From: Archilochus colubris
Lineage: Eukaryota > Chordata > Aves > Apodiformes > Trochilidae
Direction: 5' to 3'
Assembly (NCBI GenBank): GCA_023079485.1
Contig: CM041101.1
Span: 9,760,501 to 9,824,500 of the forward strand
Length of the DNA: 64,000 bases
The stretch's first letter is position 1. Every line of letters begins with the position of its first letter. The notes under the pieces were generated by a model, which saw nothing but the letters and a program-made list of their open reading frames with translations, was not told the DNA's origin and did no database searches. Below are positions 38,420-49,114 of this stretch, piece after piece. The position numbers and the translations under genes were made by a program.

Positions 38420-39177
38420 TCATTCATTTTGGCCACAACAACCCCAAGCAGCACTACAGGCTGGGGACAGAGTGGTTGGAGAGCAGCCAGGCAGAAAGGG
38501 AGCTGGGAGTCTGGATTGCCAGGAAGCTGAACAGGAGCCAGCAGTGTGCCCAGGTGGCCAAGAAGGCTAATGGCATCCTGGGCTGGCTCAGGAACAGCGT
38601 GGCCAGCAGGTCCAGGGAAGGGATTCTGCCCCTGTGCTCAGCTCTGGGGAGGCCACAGCTTGAGTCCTGTGTCCAGTTCTGGGCCCCTCAGCCCTTCAGG
38701 AAGGAGCTTGAGGTGCTGGAGCAGGTCCAGAGAAGAGCAAGGAGGCTGTGAAGGGATCCAGCAGAATTGCTGTGAGGAAGGGCTGAGGGAGCTGGGGGTG
38801 TTGAGGCTGGAGAAGAGGAGGCTCAGGGGAGACCTCATCACTCTCTCCAACTCCCTGAAAGGAGGTTGGAGCCAGGGGGGGGTTGGTCTCTTTTCCCAGG
38901 CAACTTCAGCAAGACAAGAGGGCACGGGCTCAAGTTGTGCCAGGGGAGGTTTAGGTTGGAGATTAGAAAGAATTTCTTTCTGGAGAGGGTGATCAGGCAT
39001 TGGAATGGGCTGCCCAGGGAAGGAGTGGATTCTCCGTGTCTGGAGATCTTTCCAAAGAGCCTGGATGTGGCACTGAGTGCCATGGGCTGGGAACCACGGG
39101 GGGAGTGGATCAAGGGTTGGACTTGATGATCTCTGAGGTCCCTTCCAACCCAGCCCATTCCATGATTCTATGATTCT
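38420..39177 (+). mobile_element. CR1 LINE, 5'-truncated, frame-broken
   Basis: Similarity begins around ttggccacaacaacccc, runs through the coding segment E-W-L-E-S-S-Q-A-E-R-E-L-G-V and [17 protein letters not shown], and ends at the tail catgattctatgattct. The frame entering from the left stops at 38751 in aggctgtgaaggg, where one base is missing relative to the intact CR1 frame; a second missing base follows within about 30 bp. The C-terminal frame continues as 38866-39126. Both indels are shared with the copy at 48560. The exact 5' boundary is uncertain by about 30 bp. Confidence 0.95.
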
Positions 39178-41130
39178 CATTCTGCCTGGTCCTGCTGATG
39201 CTCCCAGAGCTGCAGGACCAGGGAGGGCTCATTGGGGACCTCACCCCCGAGCTCAAGCTTCCCCCTTGTGTCCCCTGCCTGGCCCCAAGTGGCTGAGCTG
39301 GGATGAGATGGTGACAAAAGTCCCTCCTGCTTTTCCCACCCATGGATCTGGGCTTCAGGGAGTTACTGCCCAGAAGCAAAGGGGAAATGTTTAATTCATG
39401 GTTGTGTCCCAGTTGTCTGGTTCTGTTGTTGTTTGCAGCACGGGCAGTGACACATGCTGAGATTTGGGGGAGAATTGGGGTTTTTTTGGTTTTTTTTTAT
39501 TTTGGGGGGTTTTGTTGTGGTTTTTTTTTTTGCTTGGTTTGGTTTGGGTTTTTTTATTCTCAATATTCCCTTGCCCTTTTGGGGAGCTGCTGCTTGCTGG
39601 TCCTGGGGGCTGCTTGTTTGGGAGGTGCTTTCCATGGCCTCAAGAGAAGCTCTGACCCAGGAAGTTGGGTAAGGAAGAGAGCAAAGGAAAATCTATTGCT
39701 GAAAGTATTGATCTGTACAGAGCTTTTTGGAGGCTGAGATGGTGGCAGCTGCTGGGGAGGGATGGGGAGAGGCTCTGGCAGCCTGTAAGGGGGGGCTGAG
39801 ATCCCAAAACACAGCACCAGGGGATGCTGAGAGGGGCTGAGATGCCAAAACACAGCACCAGGGCTCCCATCTGCCAGAATCCTGCTCAGGGCTGAGGGGG
39901 AACAATCCCCAGAGCAGCAGGGTCCCCATCCTCACCCCTGCCCCTTTCCCCATCTTTTAGATCCAAAGCACTACAGAGCATCTGACAGATAAATGGGATC
40001 CTGGGCAGCCCAGTGGGTAACCTGAGATCACCTTCCTAACCTCTCAGCCCTCCAAAAATTGAGGCAAAATACAGCAGCAGAAAAAGCAGGAAGCTCATTA
40101 GAAAATTACTCCCCTCCCCAAGCCAGATTTAGCTTTTTTTTATTTTGGGGGGGGGGCTGATGTAGCTGATGGGGATACAGGGAATTCCACCTTTCATTTG
40201 GCCTCTTAGGAAAATAGGTTTGCAATCCAAAAAGGCTCAAAAAAGCAAGGCCTGGAGACTCAGAGAGGCCCCCACTGTGCTGGGTGGGGGCTGGGGGGCT
40301 GGGGGAGCTGCCAGCACTGATGCTCCCTGCAGCATCATCCCCCTCCTCTTCCTGCTTTCCCCCTCCTCCTTGTCCTCCCGAGTGCTCAGCCCTGCCAGAC
40401 AGCTCATTAGAGGGGCTGCAGATTTCAGCAGAAGAGATGATCAAGTTGTACAAGGGGGAAAAAAAAAAAAAAAAAGGCACTTTAAAAGTGGCTGCTTTCA
40501 GTTTGCAGCTCCCTGTGGTGTTAATAACCTCACCACAAGCACTGGCTGGGAAAAGGGGCAGAGCCCCCAGCACCAGGGAGGATGGAGAGGATGTTTCTGG
40601 TGGTAGCACTGGGCAGGACATCCCCCACTCCCTGGTTGAGAAGAGGTTATCTCAGCTGCAGGGACAAAACCAAGGTGCTCTCTTCTTTTTAGCAACCCCA
40701 TTTCAAGATTTTTTATTAGAAGATAAAAAATCAACTCCACTGCCTTGCCAAGGAGGTGCCCAGGGAGCACCAGCCCCTCCAAGGACTGTCCTGGGATGTA
40801 GGAAGAGGGAGAGGGGAGGGATAAATCCCAGCTTGGCTGAGCAGCTGGCTCTGCTCATGGCTGATATTAAAAAGAGAGTGAGAAGGGAAGTGAAGACAGC
40901 CCTGAGAAGCCTGAGAGGTAATTAAGGTAAAACTCGTTAATATTTCAAGCCAGTGCTGTGCCTCTTACAGCAAAAGGCCTGGCTGAAGCCAGGGAAGTGA
41001 TGGGAAAGAGCTTGTCTCATTGCATAATGGCACATTATGGGATCAAAGCAATAAAACTTCAGAAATCTGCTGAAAGCCCTTGCAGGCTGAGAGGGGGGAC
41101 AGTGCCTCTGGAAAAGCCTGGGAGAGGCAG
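39178..41130. other. Intergenic, no gene seen
   Basis: A T/G-rich low-complexity stretch at 39479-39560, a near-duplicate of about 20 bp (tgccaaaacacagcaccagg type) at 39800-39860, and A17-class run at 40460-40475. Frames up to 213 residues have no domain. Confidence 0.65.
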
Positions 41131-41185
41131 AAAAAATAAAATAAAATAAAATAAAATAAAATAAAATAAAATAAAATAATAAAAT
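41131..41185 (+). repeat. (AAAAT)n microsatellite
   Basis: About nine to ten tandem aaaat pentamers after an A6 run, with a trailing aataataaaat. No element body is seen beside it. Confidence 0.95.
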
Positions 41186-41440
41186 ACTGCCAGTTCTTGT
41201 TAGACATGAATAATCATGGAAAACCAAATTCCCCCTGAGCCTCTTAGCACTTTGAGAGGAAGGCTGCTGCCTCGTGGGCTGTGATGGGTTTGGGAGGTCT
41301 CGGGGAGGAGCTTGGTCCCATGGGGTCCATGGGGGTCCTGGGGGTGAGCAGAGAAGGGGGAAGTGGCCAGTGGGACCCTCTGTGCACCCCAACATCCCCT
41401 GTAGATGAGGAGCTGCTGGAGCAGCCCAGAACTGAGCAGA

Positions 41441-41602
41441 GGTTGGAGGGGGGGCAGCTAAATATCAAGGTTGGAGGGGCTCAGTTAATTATCAAGGATG
41501 GAGGGGGCTTGACTAATTAGCGGGGTTGGAGGCACTCAGTTAATTAACAGAGCTGGAGGGGTTCGATTCATTATTGGGATTGGAGGAGCTCAACTAATTA
41601 TC
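41441..41602 (+). repeat. Six-unit 28-bp minisatellite with homeodomain-like cores
   Basis: Six diverged copies start at about 41441, 41469, 41496, 41524, 41552 and 41579, each with ggttggagggg followed by a ctcagttaattatcaa-like half. TAATT cores are kept in units 2, 3, 4 and 6 (TTAATTAT, CTAATTAG, TTAATTAA, CTAATTAT); units 1 and 5 carry ctaaatat and ttcattat. Spacing is 27-28 bp. Confidence 0.85.
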
Positions 41603-44600
41603 TCTCCCAGTCATTGCAATTCCGGTGGCAGCAGTGAGGGCTGCTTGGGTCTCCTGAGTGGTTCAATCTCTTGTTTTCATCTCCACGAGGAAGGAAGGGG
41701 GGGGCAGACATGGATTTTCCTCTGCTTTCAGATTTTCCAGCCATCTCCTGGTCACTGCTGTGGTCACAGGGGGACACCCCCAGGCAGAGAGCTGGCAGCA
41801 GGTCCTGGGGGTCCCCAGCTCCTTTTTCCCAGGTCTGAGCCCACCCCACCAAGCGGAAAAGCCCCCAAAGGGTCCTCTGGCAGGAAGAGGTCCTGTTGAA
41901 GGGTTGGGGCTGGTAGCAGAGCTCAGGAGCTCCTGGGATGGGGCTTTCCTGCAGCCTCTCCAGAAACTCAACCTCAGCCTCTCCCCGATGCTCCCGGTGC
42001 GGGCTGGCGGCCAAATATTGGATTAGCAGCTATGAGAGCAGGGACTTGCTGAGGTGTGGAGTGGATTACAGGCACTTCAGTGCTTGGGTACCCAGTAATT
42101 AATGTCCTAGATTTGCCAAGGATACATCAGCAAATGTTTGTCTCTTAGGCAAACAAACCAAATAAATGGGAATTCCCCATTTCCCACGGCTCCGTCCCGC
42201 TGCGGACAGGCTGGGGGTGAGGGCTGCATCTGTCCCATGCCATGCAATGTGCTGTGCAGAGCCACGAAATTCCCAGCTTGTCATGATTTATTGATGCCAG
42301 AGATCTTCTCCACTTCTCCTCCTCCGTGGTTTGTCTGAGCAGAATGATTCCCACATCAAATTGCATCATTTTCTACAGCACCCGCTCCTCTGGGCACCAA
42401 AGGCACATGGGTTGGGCAAGGGAAATAACACAACCACAGCAAGGAAATGACAGGATGGCTTCTTCATTTGGGCTTCAAAACCAGGGGCTGGGCTCTGCAT
42501 GGAACCAGCACAGGGATCAGCACCACCAGCCACGGGGAAAGAAATTTGGGAATAAACCAGAAGGGCTTGGATGGGCTGGAAGATGGGGAGTTTTGGGGGG
42601 GGGGGAGTCTGTAGGAGTGAAGAGAAATTTAAAATACACTGAAACACATAGATTATAAGTTTTAAAAGCTGGCAATATGGCCTGAAGGATGAAGTGATTG
42701 CCAGGAGGGGAAGGCTCTGTATTGGGGATCTCCTCAATGAGATCACTCAAAGGGTGAAGGACACGGCCCCCCTGGCCCTCCCCACGTTAGGGGAGGAAAG
42801 CAGAGAGCTCATTTTCCTGCTGTGCTGAAGATGATACTCAGAATATTCTCCTCGGATCCCTTTGGCCTCTGTGAAAAGCAATTTCCCTTGCAGCAGCAGA
42901 AGCAGGCTTTATTAACAGCAATTTGAGCTCTCTGAGAAATCTTGGGAAGGGATAATTTCTTTGCAAATGGCATGTCTGCATTGTTACTGCCTCTGCTGCT
43001 CCTCGCTCTGAGCCATTTAGGACAATACTGACTTGATGGAGTCTATTAAAGGGGATATTTTCTGATGTGCAACAATTGCTGTCCTTAAGCCTTCTCCAGG
43101 CTGCTCATTCCCTGGGCAATGGCCCCACGCACTGGGAGCCAGAGAAGAGGATGCTCATGCAGCTGTCTCAGGTGCAGCTGCCTTGGTTTGGGGCTGGGTG
43201 CTGCTGTCACCGTGTCTTTGTGTCCTAACCTCAGGAAAAATGTAATAAAACAGGAGCTGAGTGGAGTGGGGAGGTGTGGGGAGCATCACCTGGAGCTCAC
43301 AGCACCACGAGCATCATGAGGGCAGAGGGGTGTGGAAAAACCTCCTGGGACACCTGGGCCCCCTCCCCAAGTGTGCTTTGGGTGGAGGAGAACTGCAGAT
43401 GCTGCAAAAAATGAAGATTTCCACCCATCTCTTTGCAAGCCAGAGGTTTAGGCTGGGGCTGACTGCACTGAGATGCTGCCTTTGTGAAATGGGGAACGTG
43501 GCCAGGACCCTACAAACCTCCACTCTGGATCCAGTTGGGTCCCAGTTCTCTTCCAGGGGTTGGTGTGCAACCTTTGAACCAGTCCACACCCCCCTCAGCC
43601 CAGCCCAGGACCCCCAGGACCAGCCCAACCAAGCTCATGGGATGGGTCTGAGCTGCTCAGCCCTTCCCCAGCACACCCAGAGCTTTGGGGAGAACACAGG
43701 GGCTGCTCCAGCAGCACACATAGAGCTTTTTTTTTTTTTTTTTAATTTGAAGAATGAACAGTTTCCAGGAACAGCTCTGAAGTTAGAAACAATGTGATGA
43801 TGCTGGTGAATAAGTCATGAGGGCTGGAGCCTGAATCTACATATTTATGTGCACACTCCCTCAGCCGGGGGTGAGGATTTATATCATTTATACAAGGCAG
43901 AATATTCCAATTCCAAACCAGCTCTGCCAAGGGTCCCACTTCTCCCTGGGTCCCCACAAGCTGTCACCTTGGGGTCCCACTGCAAACCTGGCACCAAGCC
44001 CCCGGGTGGCTCCAAGGAATTGCTGATCCCACCAGTTCTGCCCTCAGGTCAATGGTTTCCATCTCCCAGGGCTGCCAAAGCCACTGCCCAGAGAAATGGA
44101 AAATCTTGCCAGCAGACAATACCTCAGCCTGGGGAAGGCAGCAGAGATTTTCCTCCACTTTCTTTCCCTATTTTCCTTTGTCCTTTTTTAAGAAGTTCCC
44201 TCATTCTTGGGGGGAGGGGGAGAAAATAATAAATTAAAAGGGATTTTTTGCAAATCTCTGCCTTTGACAGCACTGAGCAGTTCTCCTTGGGAAAGATGAC
44301 TGCAGAGAGTACCAGAAAGCCCCAAAAATCAGGGGTTTGCCTGCACACCCCCACCATGGGAGGAAAGGAACAGAATTAAATCTCAGAGCTGCAACTGACA
44401 CTTTTCCTCTATTGTTCCCTTTCTCACTCAGCACTTGGCTGGGCCTTTAATTAACACCTTCAATTATTTGTCACTTCAAGGCCCAAGTCCCACTCTTGTA
44501 AAGCCCTTTCACTGCAGTCAAGGGGAAAAAATTGTGGAAAGCACAGAGGGAGCGGAGAGACCATTTTGGGTGCAGACCCCCCAGGCACTTCTTAATTTAA

Positions 44601-45273
44601 ATGCTTGAATTGAGTGGGTTTTGAGGCATGCTGTGCCTCAGTTTCCCCCAACCAGCTCCCCCAAGGCTGTGTTGGGTCTTTTCTCTAGGATTGGATCCAG
44701 CCGCAGCATCCCCAAGGACAGGGACATCCCCTCTCAGCACCCTGGGACCCTGGCTGGGGGGGCACCCAGAGCCCCCTGGCTCCCTCCTGCCCTCGTGGCA
44801 GCCCTGGATCAGGTGGCAGCCCACCACCTCTGTCCTCCCACCCTGGTGCCAGCAGCAGAATTCATTGCACAGACTTTTTTCCCTTCTCCAAGTGCTCCCC
44901 AGTCCCCCACTGGGAAGGGCAGCCTGCAAGAGAGGAGCTGAAAGGAGGCAGGGAAGTGTTTCTCCTGGAGAAGAGTTTCCTTCTCAAGCACTCCAGGCAA
45001 AAGAGATCTCCACAGGATCACAAAGACATCCAGGACTTGGTTGGAGATCAATCACCTTCCCACTCTGCCTTCAAAGACAGCTGGGGGAGTGCTGAGAACT
45101 TGGGTTTTCCCTCCCAGCAAGTGTCCTCCTTTCCTCCATCTCTCTGTCTGTGCTTTCATGGATCCATCAGTGCTCCCTTCCTGGGCCAGAAGTACCAGGC
45201 AGGAAGATCTAAAAACAGAATTAAAACCTCTGGCAGACACTTGTGTGCTCTCAAACAGAGGCAGGGATGGGAA

Positions 45274-45322
45274 AAAGCAGGTTTGGGGAAGAGCAGGTTT
45301 GGGGAAAAGCAGGTTTGGGGGT
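45274..45322 (+). repeat. Three 17-bp tandem units
   Basis: Three copies of agcaggtttggggaa(g/a), then a partial unit (gggttgggg). It produces Q-V-W-G-K type artefact peptides. Confidence 0.85.
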
Positions 45323-45559
45323 TGGGGCAGCCCCAGATGCTCCTCAGAGGGAAGTGCCCCAGTGCTGGGCATCAAAGGATGATTTTTTTAATTTATTTTT
45401 TTTTTTTAGTTTTCCTTTGGAAAACTAAACCCTCCCAACCTAATTCCCTGCCTTGGGGCAGCTTTTACCTGATCCATCTCTTTTTGTAAGATGGAGGGGA
45501 GAGAAGAAGGAAAAAAGAGCAAGGAGCAGAGAGAAAGATGAATTTCTCGGGAATGAGTC

Positions 45560-45720
45560 CTTTGCATTAAGCAAGGAAGGGGAAGTATGGAGGATTAGCA
45601 TGACATGAAAATTAAGTCAGAAGTAATTAGAAGAGCCTAGATCACTGCTTGGCCCCAGAGGAACCCCTGATGACGTTGAGGGTGCTCATTAAAGGGATGT
45701 AATTAGGACTCTGCCGAGGC
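45560..45720. promoter_or_regulatory. Candidate conserved non-coding element
   Basis: A non-repetitive AT-rich run with ttgcattaagcaagg, gaggattagcatgacatg, aaattaagtcagaagtaatt, a CRE-like tgacgttg and gctcattaaaggg. Low confidence. Confidence 0.22.
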
Positions 45721-48559
45721 TCTCTGCATCCCCAGCAGCTCCCACTCCCCCCTCTCCTCTCACAGGACCCTTTGCCTCGTGGAGCTGGGGCACAAACCAA
45801 ATCCCTTTGCAGACCAAATCCTACAAAAAGCCTCATCAGAGGCAATAGGGATGAGGAGCAAACCCACAGCAGCAGCACAGGGGGTGGCTCCTTGCCTGCT
45901 CTGCCCCACATTCTGCAGGCAGCCAGCACCAAGGGGCTGTCACTTCCATCTCCTTTTTTTTTTATTTTATTTTTGCAATAATATGCCAACACCCACAGGA
46001 AGGTTTGGGTGGGTTGTTTTTTTTTGCTTAGGGCAGGTGTAGGAAGCTGGAGCAAGGGGCTGTGAGTTGTTTGCTGCCAAACCACACTGTGTGGCAGCAG
46101 AGCAGGGCCCAGCTCCCCTCCCTGGGCAGGATGCAACCCCAGCCTTGATGGTGCCAACGAGCCAGAAATCCCAAAAATGATGAAATGATGATCCCAAGGA
46201 TGAAATATGGAAAAGTCACACATGTGGGGCTATTTGGTACTTGCCCAGAAGTTCAGATGAGGCTTTGTGGCCTCAAGGAGCTGCTGTGTTATGAGTTCAG
46301 CCTTTGTGGCTTTGAGATGTTTTTTGATGAAGCTCTAGGGTTGGAACATTAACCCCAAGGGCACCCCAAGCCCTGGCAGGAGCAGGTGACACGTGACAGA
46401 AATAATTGAACGGGTCACACTCACACCCCAGCTGGATGTGACCTTTGGGCTGCCCCAAACCAGGGACACAAAGAGGCAAGGAATTATTTGAATGCATGAT
46501 GAAAACCCTGGAGTGAGTTTGAACTCAACGGGGTGTTGTGAGGCTTAATTAATTTGTGTCCAAAAGCACTCAGAGGACATCAGATGAAAGAAGTTATTAG
46601 AGAAGTGCAAAGAGATCCTTTCTCCTGCAAGGTGGAAGCAGGAACAGCCCTGGTCGTGCTCCCTCTTTAAAGAGCACAGGCTATTAGCACAAAGGCAGGT
46701 GATGAATAGAAGCTATTTTATTTTTTTTTTCATCTTATGGAAATGATTCTGCAGCTTCTCTTGATGACACATCGTCCTGGCACAAGAGGGCACGGAGGGG
46801 GAGAAGCTCCTGGTGAAAAACAGAGCACTAATTAGTGCTTCCTGAAAGCCTGCAATGAGCAAATGTTAGAGTTTGGACCCAAATCCCCCTTTTCCAAAAT
46901 GTCCCTGGAGTGTTTGCTTCCCCCATCCTGCCCAGGGTGAGGAGAACCGGGATGCTCAGGGTACAGGGGTCCTGGCACAGGGACAAGGATGGGGAGAGGA
47001 GGCAGCAAAGGGCTGGAGCTGGATGGGTTCCTTGTTATGCTGTTGTTGCATTGGAAATGCCTTTAATTGCAGCTCCACAGAAGAGATAATTTGTAGGTAG
47101 GGATGTCATCCATGTGGGTGTTAATTTCCATCAGCTGCTTATGGGATGTGGACAAACTTCTGCTCTCGGGTTGCTGCTTCCCAGCTGCTGAGACATCCCG
47201 GGGAAGGCATGGATCCAGCTGGGAAGATCTCACTTGCACCATGAAGCCCACCAAGGCCACAGCAGGGATGGATCCTCCTCTTTCTGCTGCACCAGTTGGA
47301 AAAGTCCCCCCAGGGACATGTTTTGCCAATGCCTTGGCCACTTGGTGTTTGTAGGGAAGGGGCTTTGGTCCTGCTTGAGCCCCCCTGGCATCCCTGCAGA
47401 GTGTGGGGCTATGGGTGGGAAGGTCTCACAATGCAGTTGCCATGGAAAAACAAAACCCCCTCCTCAAGATTCAGAGGATGCTAATGAAATAATTAACTAA
47501 TAGCAAAAACAAGAGAGGAGTTTTGCTGGGCTGCTTCTGCTCTGACACCCCGGGTGGGCAAGCTGGGGAGAGGAACTGACCCTGAAAGGAAAGCAATGGA
47601 ATAAACAGGGAAATAAATCCCACCCAAACCTGAGATGGATCATCTGCTCACTGAGGTTTGGATTTTCTGAATTTTGGGTTGCTTTCTGCCTAAGAAAAAC
47701 AGAAATTGGAGAAACTGCAGGAGAAACTTGTGCCCAAAGCACCAGCACAATCCTCTTCTGCCCCAGGCTTGCAGCTCAGGGGGTGAAGGACACTGGCCCA
47801 GCGTGGGCAGCCCTGGATGGGCTCAGAGGATGGAGGAGCCATGTGGCTTCCCAGGACATTCAGCCACAGCTGAGACAGGGCAGGACCCCCTCGTGCATTA
47901 AAAGATGAGGTGGCTGGGCACTGTCACAAGAAAGCAGCAGCATCCTGATGGCCCAAGGCACCAAGAGAGACACACACCAACCCCACCGGTGTCCTCCCTC
48001 CTCTGAAACACGTCCTCAGATCTCTCCCTGCACCAATTTATGCAGCACTGCAACGTGTTCCTCCTGTCTCTTCTAGACACCATTTGGCAGATCTGTGCTG
48101 GGAATGTCACAGCAGGCTTTCATAATAACTTCACCCACCATCCTGTCAAGTGCCATGAGCCGGGTGTTCCCATCTGCTGGGAGCCACGTCCCTCCCTCGC
48201 TGCAGAAACCCTGAAACCCTTCCCTTGGCCCACTCAGCCTGGCTCAGGCTGGAACAGATCTGCACTTGAGTAGTCCTTGTATTTCTCCCAGGGATGAAAA
48301 CAGTTCCTTAAGTGGCTTACAGCCACCTTCTCACCTGTGTCTTCAGCACTCAGCCCTAACATCCTCACCCAGGGTGAAGTGTCAATAGGAAGGTCTCCAT
48401 CTACAAGACTCCTTCCCTGTGAGCAGCAGCACTTCAAGCCACAGATAAAAGACACTCTGATCTGATTTTCTCAGGCAGAAGCATGTCATTCACCCAGGGA
48501 GAAAGATTTGATCAATGTTTCTGAGCAGGGGGCTCTGCACAGAGCAAGTGACCTGTGTG

Positions 48560-49114
48560 AAGTGCCCCTGTGCTCAGCTCTGGTGAGGCCACAGCTTGAG
48601 TCCTGTGTCCCAGGGGCAGTTCTGGGCCCCTCAGCTCAGGAAGGAGATTGAGGTGCTGGAGCAGGTCCAGAGAAGAGCAAGGAGGCTGTGAAGGGATCCA
48701 GCAGAATTCCTGTGAGGAAGGGCTGAGGGAGCTGGGGGTGTTGAGGCTGGAGAAGAGGAGGCTCAGGGGAGACCTCATCACTCTCTCCAACTCCCTGAAA
48801 GGAGGTTGGAGCCAGGGGGGGGTTGGGCTCTTTCCCCAGGCAACTCTCAGCAAGACAAGAGGGCAGGGTCTCAAGTTGTGCCAGGGGAGGTTTAGGTTGG
48901 AGATTCGAAAGAATTTCTTTCTGGAGAGGGTGATCAGGCATTGGAATGGGCTGCCCAGGGAAGTAGTGGATTCTCCGTGTCTGGAGATCTTTCCAAAGAG
49001 CCTGGATGTGGCACTGAGTGCCATGGGCTGGGAACCACGGGGGGAGTGGATCAAGGGTTGGACTTGATGAGCTCTCAGGTCCCTTCCAACCCAGCCCATT
49101 CTAGGATTCTATGA
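48560..49114 (+). mobile_element. CR1 LINE, 5'-truncated, frame-broken
   Basis: A sense-strand CR1 fragment covering the C-terminal part of ORF2 (reverse transcriptase side) and the 3' UTR, ending at ctaggattctatga. The best frame, 48648-49067, reads [14 protein letters not shown], then [11 protein letters not shown], typical of the CR1 C-terminus. Near 48690 the sequence aggctgtgaaggg lacks a base relative to the intact arrangement at 2581-3310 (ggctggtgaaggg), making a stop and frameshift; the copy at 38420 has the same lesion. It also has a small extra segment (tcccaggggcag near 48610) absent from that copy. It is dead as a source. Confidence 0.95.

Larger units (their letters stand above)
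41603..48559. other. Intergenic, no gene seen
   Basis: Seven kilobases of unique DNA with homopolymers (G13-class at 42595-42606, T-run at 43727-43743, T-run at 45400-45409), the 17-bp triplet at 45274 and the island at 45560-45720. No coding evidence. Confidence 0.65.
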
